A stretch of DNA of 64,000 bases, taken from the NCBI RefSeq assembly GCF_030268685.1, contig NZ_BSRQ01000011.1:186001-250000 (forward strand), given 5' to 3'. Source of the DNA: Microtetraspora sp. NBRC 13810. Lineage in GTDB: Bacteria > Actinomycetota > Actinomycetes > Streptosporangiales > Streptosporangiaceae. Below are positions 16,018 through 24,917 of the stretch, piece by piece; within the stretch, counting starts at the first letter, position 1; each line of letters opens with the position of its first letter. The translations under genes and the position numbers were made by a program. The notes under the pieces are model-generated. The model had not been told where the DNA came from and ran no database searches. It worked only from the letters and a program-made list of their open reading frames with translations.

Positions 16018-16611
16018 TCAGGCGGTGTACGGGACGCTGCGCCGGGCGTCACGGAGGGCGCGGGCCCACCAGGTGAGCTGGTCGAGCATGCCGGACACCT
16101 CCGCGTGGCAGGAGGCGGTCGGCCGGGGCCAGCTCCCGTCGGGGGCGAAATGGTCCCAGTAGCGGGGAAGGCTCACCGCGGCGCGGATGGTCACGGCGTG
16201 CACCTCGGTGAAGACCTGCCTGAGCTGGGCGATGGCGTGCAGGCCGCCGGACTCCCTGCCGTAGGCGACGAAGGTGACCGGCTTGGCCTGCCACTCCTCG
16301 TAGAACCAGTCGATGGCGGTCTTGAGCGGCGCGGGGAAACCGTGGTTGTACTCCGGGGTGACCACCACGAAGGCGTCGGCGGCGGCCAGGCGCGGGGCCA
16401 GCGCGCTCACCTCGGCGGGCGGGTCGTCGTCGTGGTCGGCGAGGGTCTCGGGCAGGCGCGCCTCGGCCAGGTCGATCAGGTCGAGGCACAGGTCGGCGCG
16501 CCGCTCCGCCTGGGCGGCGAACCATCCGGCGACCGTCGGGCCGAACCGGCCGTTGCGGGTGCTGCCGATGATGACCCCCAGCCGGAGCCGATCCTCCCGG
16601 GACTCTGGCAT
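16018..16611 (-). CDS. NADPH-dependent FMN reductase family protein
   Basis: A 197-residue flavodoxin-like protein. LGVIIGSTRNGRFGPTVAGW provides the FMN phosphate loop (GSTR), and VVVTPEYNHGFPAPLKTAIDW is the conserved flavin-ring contact of the FMN_red family. These enzymes reduce FMN, quinones or azo compounds using NADPH. ATG 16611 follows GGAGG at 8 bases spacing. It is divergent from the SARP gene, with an 11-bp repeat tract in the shared upstream region. Confidence 0.85.
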   Translation of the reverse strand: MPESREDRLRLGVIIGSTRNGRFGPTVAGWFAAQAERRADLCLDLIDLAEARLPETLADHDDDPPAEVSALAPRLAAADAFVVVTPEYNHGFPAPLKTAIDWFYEEWQAKPVTFVAYGRESGGLHAIAQLRQVFTEVHAVTIRAAVSLPRYWDHFAPDGSWPRPTASCHAEVSGMLDQLTWWARALRDARRSVPYTA

Positions 16612-16643
16612 CCTTACCGCCTCCTGCGCTCGTCGCGGCTCGC

Positions 16644-16687
16644 TGTGGTTCCGCGGTGGTTCCGCTGTGGTTCCGCTGTGGTTTCCA
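16644..16687. repeat. Four-copy 11-bp direct repeat in a divergent promoter region
   Basis: The unit TGTGGTTCCGC recurs at exact 11-base steps (TGTGGTTCCGC, GGTGGTTCCGC, TGTGGTTCCGC, TGTGGTTTCCA). An 11-bp period is the spacing at which OmpR-type SARP regulators read heptamer repeats. The gene starting 106 bases downstream encodes such a regulator, so this may be its operator. It could equally serve the divergent reductase gene. Confidence 0.6.
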
Positions 16688-16779
16688 CGGTGCCGGACCG
16701 GGCTTTCGGCGGGCTTCCGATCCGTTGACGGTCCGCCCCCCAGGGGCCGTAAGCGACGCCGTGCCCGGTCATACCGGGT

Positions 16780-16795
16780 TATCGTGACGCTCATG
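16780..16795 (+). promoter_or_regulatory. Leaderless-type -10 box before the SARP gene
   Basis: TATCGT (16780-16785) ends 7 bases before the ATG and there is no Shine-Dalgarno. No convincing -35 is seen, which would fit activator dependence. An identical GGTTATCGTGAC string occurs at 3976-3987 with the same distance to an ATG. Confidence 0.4.
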
Positions 16796-19700
16796 CTTTT
16801 TGGGGTGCTGGGTCCTGTCTCGGTGTGGACGACCGGCGGCGACCCCGTCACGGTTCCCGGCGTGAAGGTCCGCGCCCTGCTGGCCGACCTGCTGCTGCAC
16901 GAGGGCCGGGCGGTGCCCGCCGGCCTGCTCATCGACGACCTGTGGGGCGACGACCTGCCCGGCAACCCGGCGGGCACCCTGTCGGCCAAGGTGTCGCAGC
17001 TGCGCAGGGCACTGGAGGACGCCGAGCCGGGCGGCAGGAAACTGGTGGTCTCCGGCCCGGCGGGGTACCGGCTGCACGCGCCCGCCGACGGGGTCGACGC
17101 CGGCCGGTTCGCCGCGCTCACCGGACAGGCGCGGCGGAGCGCCGACCCGGGTACCAGGGCCGCGCTGCTCACCGACGCGCTGGCGCTGTGGCGGGGCCCG
17201 GCGTTCGCCGACTTCGCCGACGAGCCGTTCACCCGGGCCGCGACCGCCCGCCTGGACGAGCAACGGCTGACCGCCTGGGAGGACCTCGCCGAGGCCCGTC
17301 TGGCGCTCGGCGACCACGGCCCGCTCTGCGGCGAACTGGCCGACCTGCTCACCGCCCACCCGCTCCGCGAACGGCTGCGCGCCGCGCACATGCGGGCCCT
17401 CTACCGCGCCGGACGGCAGAGCGAGGCGCTGGACAGCTACGAGCGGCTGCGCTCCCTGCTCGCCGAGGAGCTCGGCCTCGACCCCGGAGCCGAACTGGTC
17501 GCACTGCACCGGGCCATCCTGACCCAGGACCCCGAACTGACCGCGCCGAACCGGACCGTCCTGCCCCAGGACCCCGGACCGGCCGCCACGGGCCAGACCC
17601 TCCTCGCCCAGGAGCCCGGACCGGCCGCCACGGGCCAGACCGTCCTCGCTTGGGATGCCGGACCGGCCGCGATGGGCCAGACCGTCCTCGCCCGGGAACC
17701 CGGATCGGCCGCGACGGGGCGGGCCGTCCTCGCCCGGGAGTCCGGATCGGCCGCTTCGGGGCAGGTCGTCCCCGCCGGGGGCCCCGGGGCGGCCGCGACG
17801 GGCCGGGAAGCGTTCGCCGAGGCCCGCCCGGCGACCAACCTGCCCGCGCCGCTGTCGGAGCTGATCGGCCGGCAGGAGGCGATCGCCGAGGTGCGCGCCC
17901 GGCTGGCGACCGACCGGCTGGTGACGCTGACCGGCCCCGGCGGCGTGGGCAAGACCCGGCTGGCCGTGGAGACCGGACGCGGGCTGCTGGACGGCTTCGC
18001 CGACGGGGTGTGGCTGGTGGAACTGGCCGGCTTCGACCGGCTGGAGTCGACGGCCTCGCTGGTCGACGTCGTGATGACCGCCCTCGACCTCCGCGATCCC
18101 GTCTCCCCGGCCGGCCCGGCGGACCGGCTCGCCCGCGCGCTCGCCGCCCGGCGGCTGCTCCTCGTGCTGGACAACTGCGAGCACGTGGTCGACCAGGTGG
18201 CCGAGCTGGCCGCCGGGCTGCTCGGGGCCGCCCCCGGGCTGCGCGTGCTGGCGACCAGCCGCGAGCCGCTGGGCGTCCCCGGCGAGGTGGTGTGGAGCGT
18301 CCCCCCGCTGGAGGTACCCGCCCGCGGCGCGGCCGGCGACCTCGCCGAGCTGGCACGGTCGAGCGCCGTACGCCTCTTCACCGACCGGGCCGCGGCCGCC
18401 GCGCGCGGCTTCACCCTCGACGCCGACACCGCCGAGGCCGTGACGGTGCTGTGCCGCCGGCTCGACGGCATCCCGCTGGCCCTGGAGCTGGCCGCGACCA
18501 GGGTCAGGGCACTGGGCGTGCAGGGGCTGGTGGCCCGGCTGGACGACCGGTTCCGGCTGCTGGTCACCGGTCACCGCGGCGCGCCGCCACGTCAGCAGAC
18601 CCTCACGGCCATGATCGACTGGAGCTGGGAGCTGCTCACCGGCCCGGAGCGGATCGTCCTGCGCCGCCTCGCCGTACACGCCGACGGCTGCACCCTGGAA
18701 GCCGCGGAGGCCGTCTGCGCCGACGCGCAGGACGGCCCGCGTCCCGCCGACGTGCTGGACCTGCTGGCCCGGCTGGTGGACCGGTCGCTGGTCGTGGTGG
18801 TGCACGGGGCCGAAGGACCGCGTTACCGGCTGCTGGAGTCGGTGGCGGCCTACTGCGTCGAGCGGATGCACGAGGCCGGCGACCTGGACCCGGTACGGCG
18901 GCGCCACCGCGGCTACTACACCGAGCTGGCCGCGCGGGCCGAGCCGTACCTGTACGGGCACGACCAGCGGATATGGCTGCGACGGCTGGACGCCGAGGCC
19001 GCCAACCTGCGTGCCGCGCTCGACGGCGCGGTGGCCGGCCGGGACGCCGCGCAGGCGCTGCGGCTGGCCTGCTCCCTCACGTGGTACTGGTACCTGCGCG
19101 GCCGGCTGGCCGAGGCCGGGCGCTCCCTGGCCGCCGCGCTGGCCGTCGAGGGCGAGGCGCCGCCCGCCGTACGGGCCAGGGCGCTGGCCTGGCGGGCGGG
19201 CATCGCGCTGCTGCACGGCGACGGGACCACGTGGGTGACCGGGCGGGACGCGGCGCTGCGGCTGTACGACGACGCGGGGGATCCGGCCGGGCGGGCGCGG
19301 GCGGAGTGGTTCCTGGCCGGGGCGTGGCTGAGCTCGGGCGACATGGCGGGCGCCGCCGTCCTGCTCGACCGGGCGCTGGCCGATGCCGTCGCGCTCGGCG
19401 ACCGCTGGGGGGAGGCGGCGGCGCTGGTCATCCGGGCCAAGATCGCGCACTTCCGGGGCGACCTCGCCGGCCTGGAACGCGACGGCACCCGGGCCGACGC
19501 GCTCTTCGCCGAGCTGGGCGACCGGTGGGGCCGGCTCCAGGCCACCGAATGGCTCGGCGGGCTGGCCGAGATGACCGGCGACTACGAGCGGGCCGAGCGG
19601 CTGCACCGGGACGGGCTCAGGATGGCCGAGGATCTCGGGCTCTGGACGGAGGTGGCGGGCCGGCTCTGCTGGCTCGGCTGGCTCGCGCTGCAGACCGGTG

Positions 19701-20485
19701 AGCACGAACGCGCGATGGAGCTCGGCGGCCGGGCCGTACGGCTGGCCGCCGACCAGGGGCACCAGCCGGGACTGATCTTCGCCGAGACCGTTCTCGGCTT
19801 CGCCGCCCGCCGCCGGGGCGACCTGTCCACCGCAGAAACCCACCTCCACAACCTGCTGTCGCCGGAACACGCCCCCGCGCGAGCCCCCGAGCAGAACCCT
19901 GCCCGAGACCCTGCGCGCGACTCCGAGCAGGACCCTGCCCGAGCCCCCGAGCAGGACCCTGAGCGGGACCCGGACGCCGAGATCCCCCTCCACCTGCCGA
20001 TGGTCATGATCGAGCTGGGCTTCACCGCCGAGCTGCGCGGCGACGCGGCCACCGCCTATCGCCTGCACAGGGCGGCGTTCGACGCGGCGCTGCGCAACGA
20101 CGCCCCGCGCGATCTGATGTTCGCCCTGGAGGGGCTGGCCGGGGCCGTCTCGCTGGCCGGGCGGCACGAGCACGCCGCCCGCATGCTCGGCGCCGCCGCG
20201 GCGGCCCGCGAGGCGGGCTCCCTCCCCCTCGCGCCCATCGAACGCGACGACGTCGACCGCGTCATCGCCCGCATCCGCACGGCCCTGCCCGAGGCCGCGT
20301 TCGCCCGCGCCCACGCCGAAGGCGGCACCCTCACCCCCGCCGAGGCCGCGGCGGCCGACCCCGTGCCCGAGACCCCGGCGTCGCTCCTCGCCACCACGAC
20401 CACCGGCGGCGCGGGTGGCCCCACCCTACTCGCGCTTCCCACCGAGGACCTCCTGGGGCGCGGCACCGCCCCGAAGGCGCCGTGA
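16793..20485 (+). CDS. AfsR-type SARP/NB-ARC/TPR transcriptional regulator
   Basis: A 1230-residue regulator. Residues 1-95 form an OmpR-like winged helix (FGVLGPVSVW, GYRLHAP) and 100-240 the BTAD domain (ALWRGPAFADF, LRERLRAAHMRALYRAGRQ, ELGLDPGAELVALH). A repetitive linker covers about 241-338. An NB-ARC ATPase follows: LTGPGGVGKTRLAVETGRG is Walker A near residue 381, LLLVLDNCEH is Walker B and LATSREPLGVPGE is the sensor region. TPR-like helices run from about 780 onward. Such proteins activate secondary-metabolite genes by binding 11-bp direct repeats. A second low-complexity patch (PARAPEQNPARDPARD, about 1023-1060) breaks the TPR region. Confidence 0.9.
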   Translation: MLFGVLGPVSVWTTGGDPVTVPGVKVRALLADLLLHEGRAVPAGLLIDDLWGDDLPGNPAGTLSAKVSQLRRALEDAEPGGRKLVVSGPAGYRLHAPADGVDAGRFAALTGQARRSADPGTRAALLTDALALWRGPAFADFADEPFTRAATARLDEQRLTAWEDLAEARLALGDHGPLCGELADLLTAHPLRERLRAAHMRALYRAGRQSEALDSYERLRSLLAEELGLDPGAELVALHRAILTQDPELTAPNRTVLPQDPGPAATGQTLLAQEPGPAATGQTVLAWDAGPAAMGQTVLAREPGSAATGRAVLARESGSAASGQVVPAGGPGAAATGREAFAEARPATNLPAPLSELIGRQEAIAEVRARLATDRLVTLTGPGGVGKTRLAVETGRGLLDGFADGVWLVELAGFDRLESTASLVDVVMTALDLRDPVSPAGPADRLARALAARRLLLVLDNCEHVVDQVAELAAGLLGAAPGLRVLATSREPLGVPGEVVWSVPPLEVPARGAAGDLAELARSSAVRLFTDRAAAAARGFTLDADTAEAVTVLCRRLDGIPLALELAATRVRALGVQGLVARLDDRFRLLVTGHRGAPPRQQTLTAMIDWSWELLTGPERIVLRRLAVHADGCTLEAAEAVCADAQDGPRPADVLDLLARLVDRSLVVVVHGAEGPRYRLLESVAAYCVERMHEAGDLDPVRRRHRGYYTELAARAEPYLYGHDQRIWLRRLDAEAANLRAALDGAVAGRDAAQALRLACSLTWYWYLRGRLAEAGRSLAAALAVEGEAPPAVRARALAWRAGIALLHGDGTTWVTGRDAALRLYDDAGDPAGRARAEWFLAGAWLSSGDMAGAAVLLDRALADAVALGDRWGEAAALVIRAKIAHFRGDLAGLERDGTRADALFAELGDRWGRLQATEWLGGLAEMTGDYERAERLHRDGLRMAEDLGLWTEVAGRLCWLGWLALQTGEHERAMELGGRAVRLAADQGHQPGLIFAETVLGFAARRRGDLSTAETHLHNLLSPEHAPARAPEQNPARDPARDSEQDPARAPEQDPERDPDAEIPLHLPMVMIELGFTAELRGDAATAYRLHRAAFDAALRNDAPRDLMFALEGLAGAVSLAGRHEHAARMLGAAAAAREAGSLPLAPIERDDVDRVIARIRTALPEAAFARAHAEGGTLTPAEAAAADPVPETPASLLATTTTGGAGGPTLLALPTEDLLGRGTAPKAP
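17513..17806 (+). repeat. 42-bp coding minisatellite (7 copies) in the SARP linker
   Basis: Seven in-frame 42-bp units encode 14-residue repeats of the type TVLPQDPGPAATGQ, TLLAQEPGPAATGQ, TVLAREPGSAATGR. The first unit (AILTQDPELTAPNR) is the genuine end of the BTAD domain and looks like the seed of the expansion. The repeats lengthen the hinge between the DNA-binding/BTAD part and the ATPase. Confidence 0.9.
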
Positions 20486-20540
20486 CCGCCGAAGGTAAAG
20501 TGAAGGGCGTGAACCCGACCCCCGCCCCCTCGGACTGACC

Positions 20541-20870
20541 GTGGCCTGGCTCATGCTCGCGGGCGCGATCATCAGCGAGATCTTCGCGACCCTGTCGTTA
20601 CGCGGCACCGCCGGCTCGTTCCGGCCGCTGCCCGTGCTGGCCGTCATCGTCGGCTACGCGATCTCGTTCACGTTGATGGCGGGCGCGCTGCGCACGCTCA
20701 ACGTCGGGATCGTCTATGCCATCTGGTCCGGCATCGGCACCGCCGGCGTCGCCGCGCTCGCCGCCGTCCTGTACGGCGAGCGGCTCAACCTCGTCGCCGT
20801 GGCCGGGATGATCCTGATCGTCGTCGGCGTGGTCGTCGTCGTCTCCTCAGGGGCCACCACGCACGGCTGA
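20541..20870 (+). CDS. SMR-family small multidrug resistance transporter
   Basis: A 109-residue protein with four membrane helices. The N-terminus MAWLMLAGAIISEIFATLSL carries the membrane-embedded Glu (E13) that couples proton entry to drug efflux in EmrE-like proteins. GIVYAIWSGIGTAGV is the conserved Y-W-S-G-x-G motif. SMR proteins work as antiparallel dimers in the membrane and export cationic or guanidinium compounds. GTG 20541 gives the standard SMR length. Confidence 0.9.
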   Translation: MAWLMLAGAIISEIFATLSLRGTAGSFRPLPVLAVIVGYAISFTLMAGALRTLNVGIVYAIWSGIGTAGVAALAAVLYGERLNLVAVAGMILIVVGVVVVVSSGATTHG

Positions 20871-20999
20871 CGTCCGCCGGAAATCCAGCCGGCGGATCGG
20901 TGAACCGCGGGCGCCGACCACCTCCTGGTAGCCCGCCCAGTCGCATATGGTCATCCGAAAGCCCCCATTCATTCTGGCAAATACGGCATTATCCCTTGA

Positions 21000-22586
21000 A
21001 TGCGGCATCGAACACTTTTTACGGCTGTATTGGTGATGATGGTGGCGGGTTGCGGCATATTGCCCGTCGGGCAGGCGGGTTCCGCGCCGCCGTCGTCCGC
21101 CCCCGCCGCGACCGCCCCCGCCGCGTCGGCACCGGCCGCGACCGGGACGCCCGCCGCGACCGCGGCCGGGGACGCCGACACCCGGCCCGCCCTGGCCACC
21201 ACGCACAGCTCGCTCAGCCCCGCCTACCAGATCGACCTCGTCGGCCTGAACCGGGTCGCCGGACGGTACCTCGTCATCCAGCTCAGGCTCTCCAACACCG
21301 GCACCGAGGACATCTCCTGGGTCTCCGACCTGCGGGACAACATGCGCGAGGCGCGCCCGTTCCGGTGGGTGTCCGGGATCGGGGTGCTGGACGCGGCGGC
21401 GGGCCGGTGGCTGCTGCCGTACCAGCCGTCGGACGCCGACTGCCTGTGCACCGACGAGCGACGCGACGGGCTCGGCCACTTCCTCGACGCCGGCGAGTCG
21501 ATCACCGTCTTCGCCGTCGTGCCCGCCCCTTCGGGGAACCCGGCGACCACCACCGTCGTCACCCCGGCGGCACCGCCCATGATCGACGTGCCGATCAGCG
21601 ACGACCCGGTGACGCCGCCGCCGGGACAGATCGTCCCCGACCCGGCCGCGCAGCCGGTCACCGAGATCAGCCACCCGCTGCTGGCGCCCTCCGAAGCCCT
21701 CGACGGGACGGAGGAGACCTCCGACGACGGCACCGACGTGCACGTCAACCTCTCCTCCGACGTGCTCTTCGCGGTGAACGAGGCCAAGCTGACCTCCAGG
21801 GCGAAGTCCCTGCTCGCGCGCACCGCCAAGCAGATCGACGACTCCCCGGCCGGCACGGTCGCCGTCGAGGGCCACGCCGACTCCTCCGGCACCGACGCGA
21901 TCAACAACCCGCTCTCGCTGCGCCGCGCCGAGGCCGTGCGCGACGCCCTGACCAAGCTGCTCACCAGGTCGGAGGTGCGCTTCACGGTCAAGGGGTACGG
22001 CTCGCGCCGCCCGCTGTACAGCAACGAAGAGGAGGAGGGACGCCGCCGCAACCGGCGCGTCACCGTGACCTTCGCCAAGCCGGAACCGCCCGCCCCGGCC
22101 CCCTCCGTACAGTCCCCGGCCGCGCAGTCGTCCGGCCCGCCTCCCGCCGGGCAGGGGCTCACGGCGCGCGCGAACGACGACGGGCAGCCGTTCGCGCTGG
22201 AGGTGACCGGCCTGCGGCGGCTCCCCGGCGACCTCGGCGTCCTCACCTACACGGTCACCAACGCCGGCGACGAGGCCGCCTGGAACCACGAGCTGCACCA
22301 ATCCGCCGAGTGGCTGTCGTACAAGTACCAGGCGGCGAGCAACGTACGGCTGACGGACGAAGCCGCCGGGCGGCAGTATCTCCCCGGGCGGATCATGGTC
22401 ACGGCGGGCGACGACACCGACGCCTACTGCGCCTGCTCGGACCTGTCGGGCGTCCGGCTGTCCGCGTCCAAGTTCGACCCCGGTGAGACGAAGGGGTTCT
22501 GGACCCTCTTCGCCCTCCCGCCAGCCGGTTCCACCGTCCAGGTCAAGATCGCACAGTATCCCCCGCTCCAGGTGCCCGTGCCCTGA
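21000..22586 (+). CDS. OmpA-domain lipoprotein with duplicated flanking domain
   Basis: A 528-residue protein with a lipoprotein signal (VLVMMVAGC). Residues about 240-360 form an OmpA/MotB peptidoglycan-binding domain (VLFAVNEAKL; VEGHADSSGTDAINNPLSLR; GYGSRRPLYSNEEEEGRRRN). On either side are two related domains of about 130 residues. Each contains a DADCLC/DAYCAC-like cysteine pair followed by LDAGES..VFAVVPAP or FDPGET..LFALPPAG, and both begin with a VxGLxR strand. The protein is probably anchored in the membrane and grips the cell wall. The duplicated domain is unfamiliar to me. Confidence 0.85.
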   Translation: MRHRTLFTAVLVMMVAGCGILPVGQAGSAPPSSAPAATAPAASAPAATGTPAATAAGDADTRPALATTHSSLSPAYQIDLVGLNRVAGRYLVIQLRLSNTGTEDISWVSDLRDNMREARPFRWVSGIGVLDAAAGRWLLPYQPSDADCLCTDERRDGLGHFLDAGESITVFAVVPAPSGNPATTTVVTPAAPPMIDVPISDDPVTPPPGQIVPDPAAQPVTEISHPLLAPSEALDGTEETSDDGTDVHVNLSSDVLFAVNEAKLTSRAKSLLARTAKQIDDSPAGTVAVEGHADSSGTDAINNPLSLRRAEAVRDALTKLLTRSEVRFTVKGYGSRRPLYSNEEEEGRRRNRRVTVTFAKPEPPAPAPSVQSPAAQSSGPPPAGQGLTARANDDGQPFALEVTGLRRLPGDLGVLTYTVTNAGDEAAWNHELHQSAEWLSYKYQAASNVRLTDEAAGRQYLPGRIMVTAGDDTDAYCACSDLSGVRLSASKFDPGETKGFWTLFALPPAGSTVQVKIAQYPPLQVPVP

Positions 22587-22599
22587 TCCCGCACGCCCG

Positions 22600-24306
22600 C
22601 TACGGGGTGCCCGGCCCGCCGGGCGAGGCGGTCCAGGTGACCTTGCCGGTCGGGGTACGGGTCAGCTCGGGGACGAACTCGATCGAGCGGGGGACCTTGT
22701 GCCGGGCGAGGTGCGCGCGCACGTGGGCCTTGAGGTCGTCCTCGGTGACCTCCTCGCCGGGCGCGCGCACCACGTAGGCGGCCAGCCGCTGCCCGAGGCG
22801 GTCGTCCGGCACCCCGGCCACGGCCACGTCGGCCACGCCGGGGTGGGCGGCCAGCGTCTCCTCCACCTCCTGCGGGAACACGTTCTCCCCACCGGAAACG
22901 ATCATGTCGTCCTCCCGGCCGTCGATGAACAGCCGGCCCTCGGCGTCGAAGTGGCCCAGGTCGCCGGTGGCCATCAGCCCGTCCACGACCCGCCGCGAGC
23001 CGCCGCCGCTGTACCCGGCGAAGTGCAGGCCGCCGCCCACGTACACCCCGCCCACCTCCCCGGCGGGCAGCCCGCGCCCGTCCTCGTCCAGGATTCGCAC
23101 GGCGGTGCCGCGCGGCGGGCGTCCCACGGTGCCGGGGGCGGCGCGCAGGTCCGCCGGCGTGGCGAGCGTGCCCCAGCCGGTCTCGGTGGACCCGTAGATG
23201 TCGTAGAGCACGTCGCCGAACGCGTCCACGAAGCCGGCGGCGACGTCGGGACGCAGCGCCGAGCCGCCCGCGACCACCACGCGCAGGCTGGAGGTGTCGA
23301 AGCGGTCGCGCACCTCCATCAGGCGGCGCAGCATGTCGGGCACCGCCACGAGGGTGCGGACCCGCTGCGACTCCACGGCGGACAGCACGGAGACGGGTTC
23401 GAAGCGGCGGGTCAGCACGACGGGACAGCCGAGCGTCAACGCGATGCCGTACCAGGCCAGGCCCAGGGCGTGGAACAGCGGCGGCGCGATCAGGATCGGC
23501 TCGCCCGACCGCACCGGCATCCTGGCCAGCATCGACGTGATCGGCACCGCCACCGCGGGCAGCGACAGGCGGCGCGGCGCGCCCTTCGGCGTGCCGGTCG
23601 TCCCGGATGTCAGCAGCACCAGCCGCCCCGCCCGCCGCGTCCCCGGCACCGCCGCCCCGCCCTCGGCCACCAACGCGTCCACCTGGGACACCCACCGCCC
23701 CTCCCCCCGGCTTCCGGTACCTTCGACCGCCGCCGCGCCCTCGGCTCCTGCCGCGCCCTCGGGTACGGCCAGCCCCGGCCTCCACCGCCTGGCGGCCTCC
23801 CCCAGACCGGACCTCCACTGCCCGGCGGCCCCGTCCTCGCCCTGGGTCAGCAGGGGCACGAACTCCTCTTCCAGCAGCAGGACGTCGGCCCGCTCGCGGG
23901 CCAGCACCCCGCGCAACTGCGGCCCGGCGAACCCGGTGTTCAGCAGCACGAGGTCGGCGCCGAGCAGCGACCCCGCGGCCATCGCCTCGGCGAAACCGCG
24001 GTGGTTGCGCCACAGGATCGCCAGCGTCCCACCCGGCCCGAGCCCGAACCGCCGGTGCAGCGCCGCGGCGAGACGCGTGGCCCGGCGTTCCAGCTCGGCG
24101 AAGGTGAGGGTGCCGTCCTCGTCGATGACGGCGGGCCGGTCCGGCCAGCGGGCCGCGGCGACGGCGAGCCCCGCCGCCGGCGTCAACCCGTGCCGGGCCA
24201 GCGCGAACGCCATCCGCGCGAACCGCCCCGGCGCCACCGGCCGCACCAGCCCGTTCCCGGCGAACGTCCGCAACGCCTCCACCCCGAACCCCAGCGCCCC
24301 GATCAT
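22600..24306 (-). CDS. Fatty-acid/acyl-CoA synthetase (AMP-binding, ANL superfamily)
   Basis: A 568-residue adenylate-forming enzyme. LLTSGTTGTPKGAPR is the phosphate-binding A3 motif, YGSTETGWGT is A5, TGDLGHFDAEGRLFIDGRED is A7-A8 and RTPTGKVTW holds the catalytic Lys. It activates a carboxylic acid as acyl-AMP and transfers it to CoA. An unusual Ala/Gly-rich insert (about residues 165-215) separates the N-terminal subdomains. Start ATG 24306 follows a G-rich tract. Its stop is 13 bases from that of the convergent OmpA-like gene. Confidence 0.85.
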   Translation of the reverse strand: MIGALGFGVEALRTFAGNGLVRPVAPGRFARMAFALARHGLTPAAGLAVAAARWPDRPAVIDEDGTLTFAELERRATRLAAALHRRFGLGPGGTLAILWRNHRGFAEAMAAGSLLGADLVLLNTGFAGPQLRGVLARERADVLLLEEEFVPLLTQGEDGAAGQWRSGLGEAARRWRPGLAVPEGAAGAEGAAAVEGTGSRGEGRWVSQVDALVAEGGAAVPGTRRAGRLVLLTSGTTGTPKGAPRRLSLPAVAVPITSMLARMPVRSGEPILIAPPLFHALGLAWYGIALTLGCPVVLTRRFEPVSVLSAVESQRVRTLVAVPDMLRRLMEVRDRFDTSSLRVVVAGGSALRPDVAAGFVDAFGDVLYDIYGSTETGWGTLATPADLRAAPGTVGRPPRGTAVRILDEDGRGLPAGEVGGVYVGGGLHFAGYSGGGSRRVVDGLMATGDLGHFDAEGRLFIDGREDDMIVSGGENVFPQEVEETLAAHPGVADVAVAGVPDDRLGQRLAAYVVRAPGEEVTEDDLKAHVRAHLARHKVPRSIEFVPELTRTPTGKVTWTASPGGPGTP

Positions 24307-24489
24307 CACCCCACCCCCGCCCCACCCCTTCCGCCATCGCCCCCCGCGAAACCCCCGAAACCGCTCCCCACACCGCGCCGGGCCCAAGGAGCAGTACAGA
24401 CAGGCCCCGAAACCATCGCACGGTGCCGGCGAGGGCTTGGGAGTCGTGTGCGGAAATTGTCGGTGGGGCAGGAGAGAATGGGGAGCATC

Positions 24490-24687
24490 ATGGTCATCAC
24501 CCCTTCGCTTCCCTTCGCCGCCACCCGCTCGCCGCTGGGCGACATCATGGTGTTCTACATCGGGGCCGAGCCTCGCCTGACCCGGGAGCAGGCCCTCGCC
24601 TTCGCCGACCAGTTGCGTGACCTGGCGGCGGAGACGCCCGCCGGCGAGCCGGCCCTGTCGCTCGCCGGTCTCTCCCGGCTCGACTGA
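24490..24687 (+). CDS. Small hypothetical protein upstream of the lasso cluster
   Basis: About 65 residues: MVITPSLPFAATRSPLGDIM, then VFYIGAEPRLTREQALAFAD and a helical end DQLRDLAAE. The ATG at 24490 has GGGGAG 5 bases upstream; ATG 24478 is also in frame. The last codons (SLAGLSRLD) lie in a degenerate direct repeat that continues past the stop. I do not recognise the family. It is about 230 bases before the lasso precursor and may be unrelated to it. Confidence 0.5.
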   Translation: MVITPSLPFAATRSPLGDIMVFYIGAEPRLTREQALAFADQLRDLAAETPAGEPALSLAGLSRLD

Positions 24688-24770
24688 TCCCGCCACTCTC
24701 CAGGCTCGACAAGACCCCGCCACCGTCTCCCGGCTCGGCTGAGCCCGGCCCATCACTCTCTCCCGGCTCG
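24671..24770. repeat. Degenerate direct repeats after the small gene
   Basis: The string TCTCCCGGCTCG recurs with at most one change at 24671, 24697, 24726 and 24759. It begins inside the last codons of the small gene and decays downstream. It looks like duplication of the gene's 3' end. Confidence 0.6.
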
Positions 24771-24917
24771 ATATGAGCCCACCCCTCATGGTCGGCGCCG
24801 TGAAAAGACGGCGCCTCCACATCTGTCACTCTGGGTAATTTATCGACTACTCTCAGCCACCGAAGGTCCCGGTCACGACGTGTGGCCACCGACCGGTTCG
24901 GTGAAAGGAGATGTGTC

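Noticed and set aside
16769-20314. 1181-codon open frame on the minus strand opposite the SARP gene
   Set aside because: It mirrors a high-GC gene with strong third-position bias. Its product is low-complexity Gly/Arg/Gln with no domain, while the plus strand has complete BTAD/NB-ARC motifs.
22483-24687. Long plus-strand frame (734 codons) opposite the acyl-CoA synthetase
   Set aside because: Antisense shadow; only its last 66 codons after 24490 have a ribosome site and protein-like composition.
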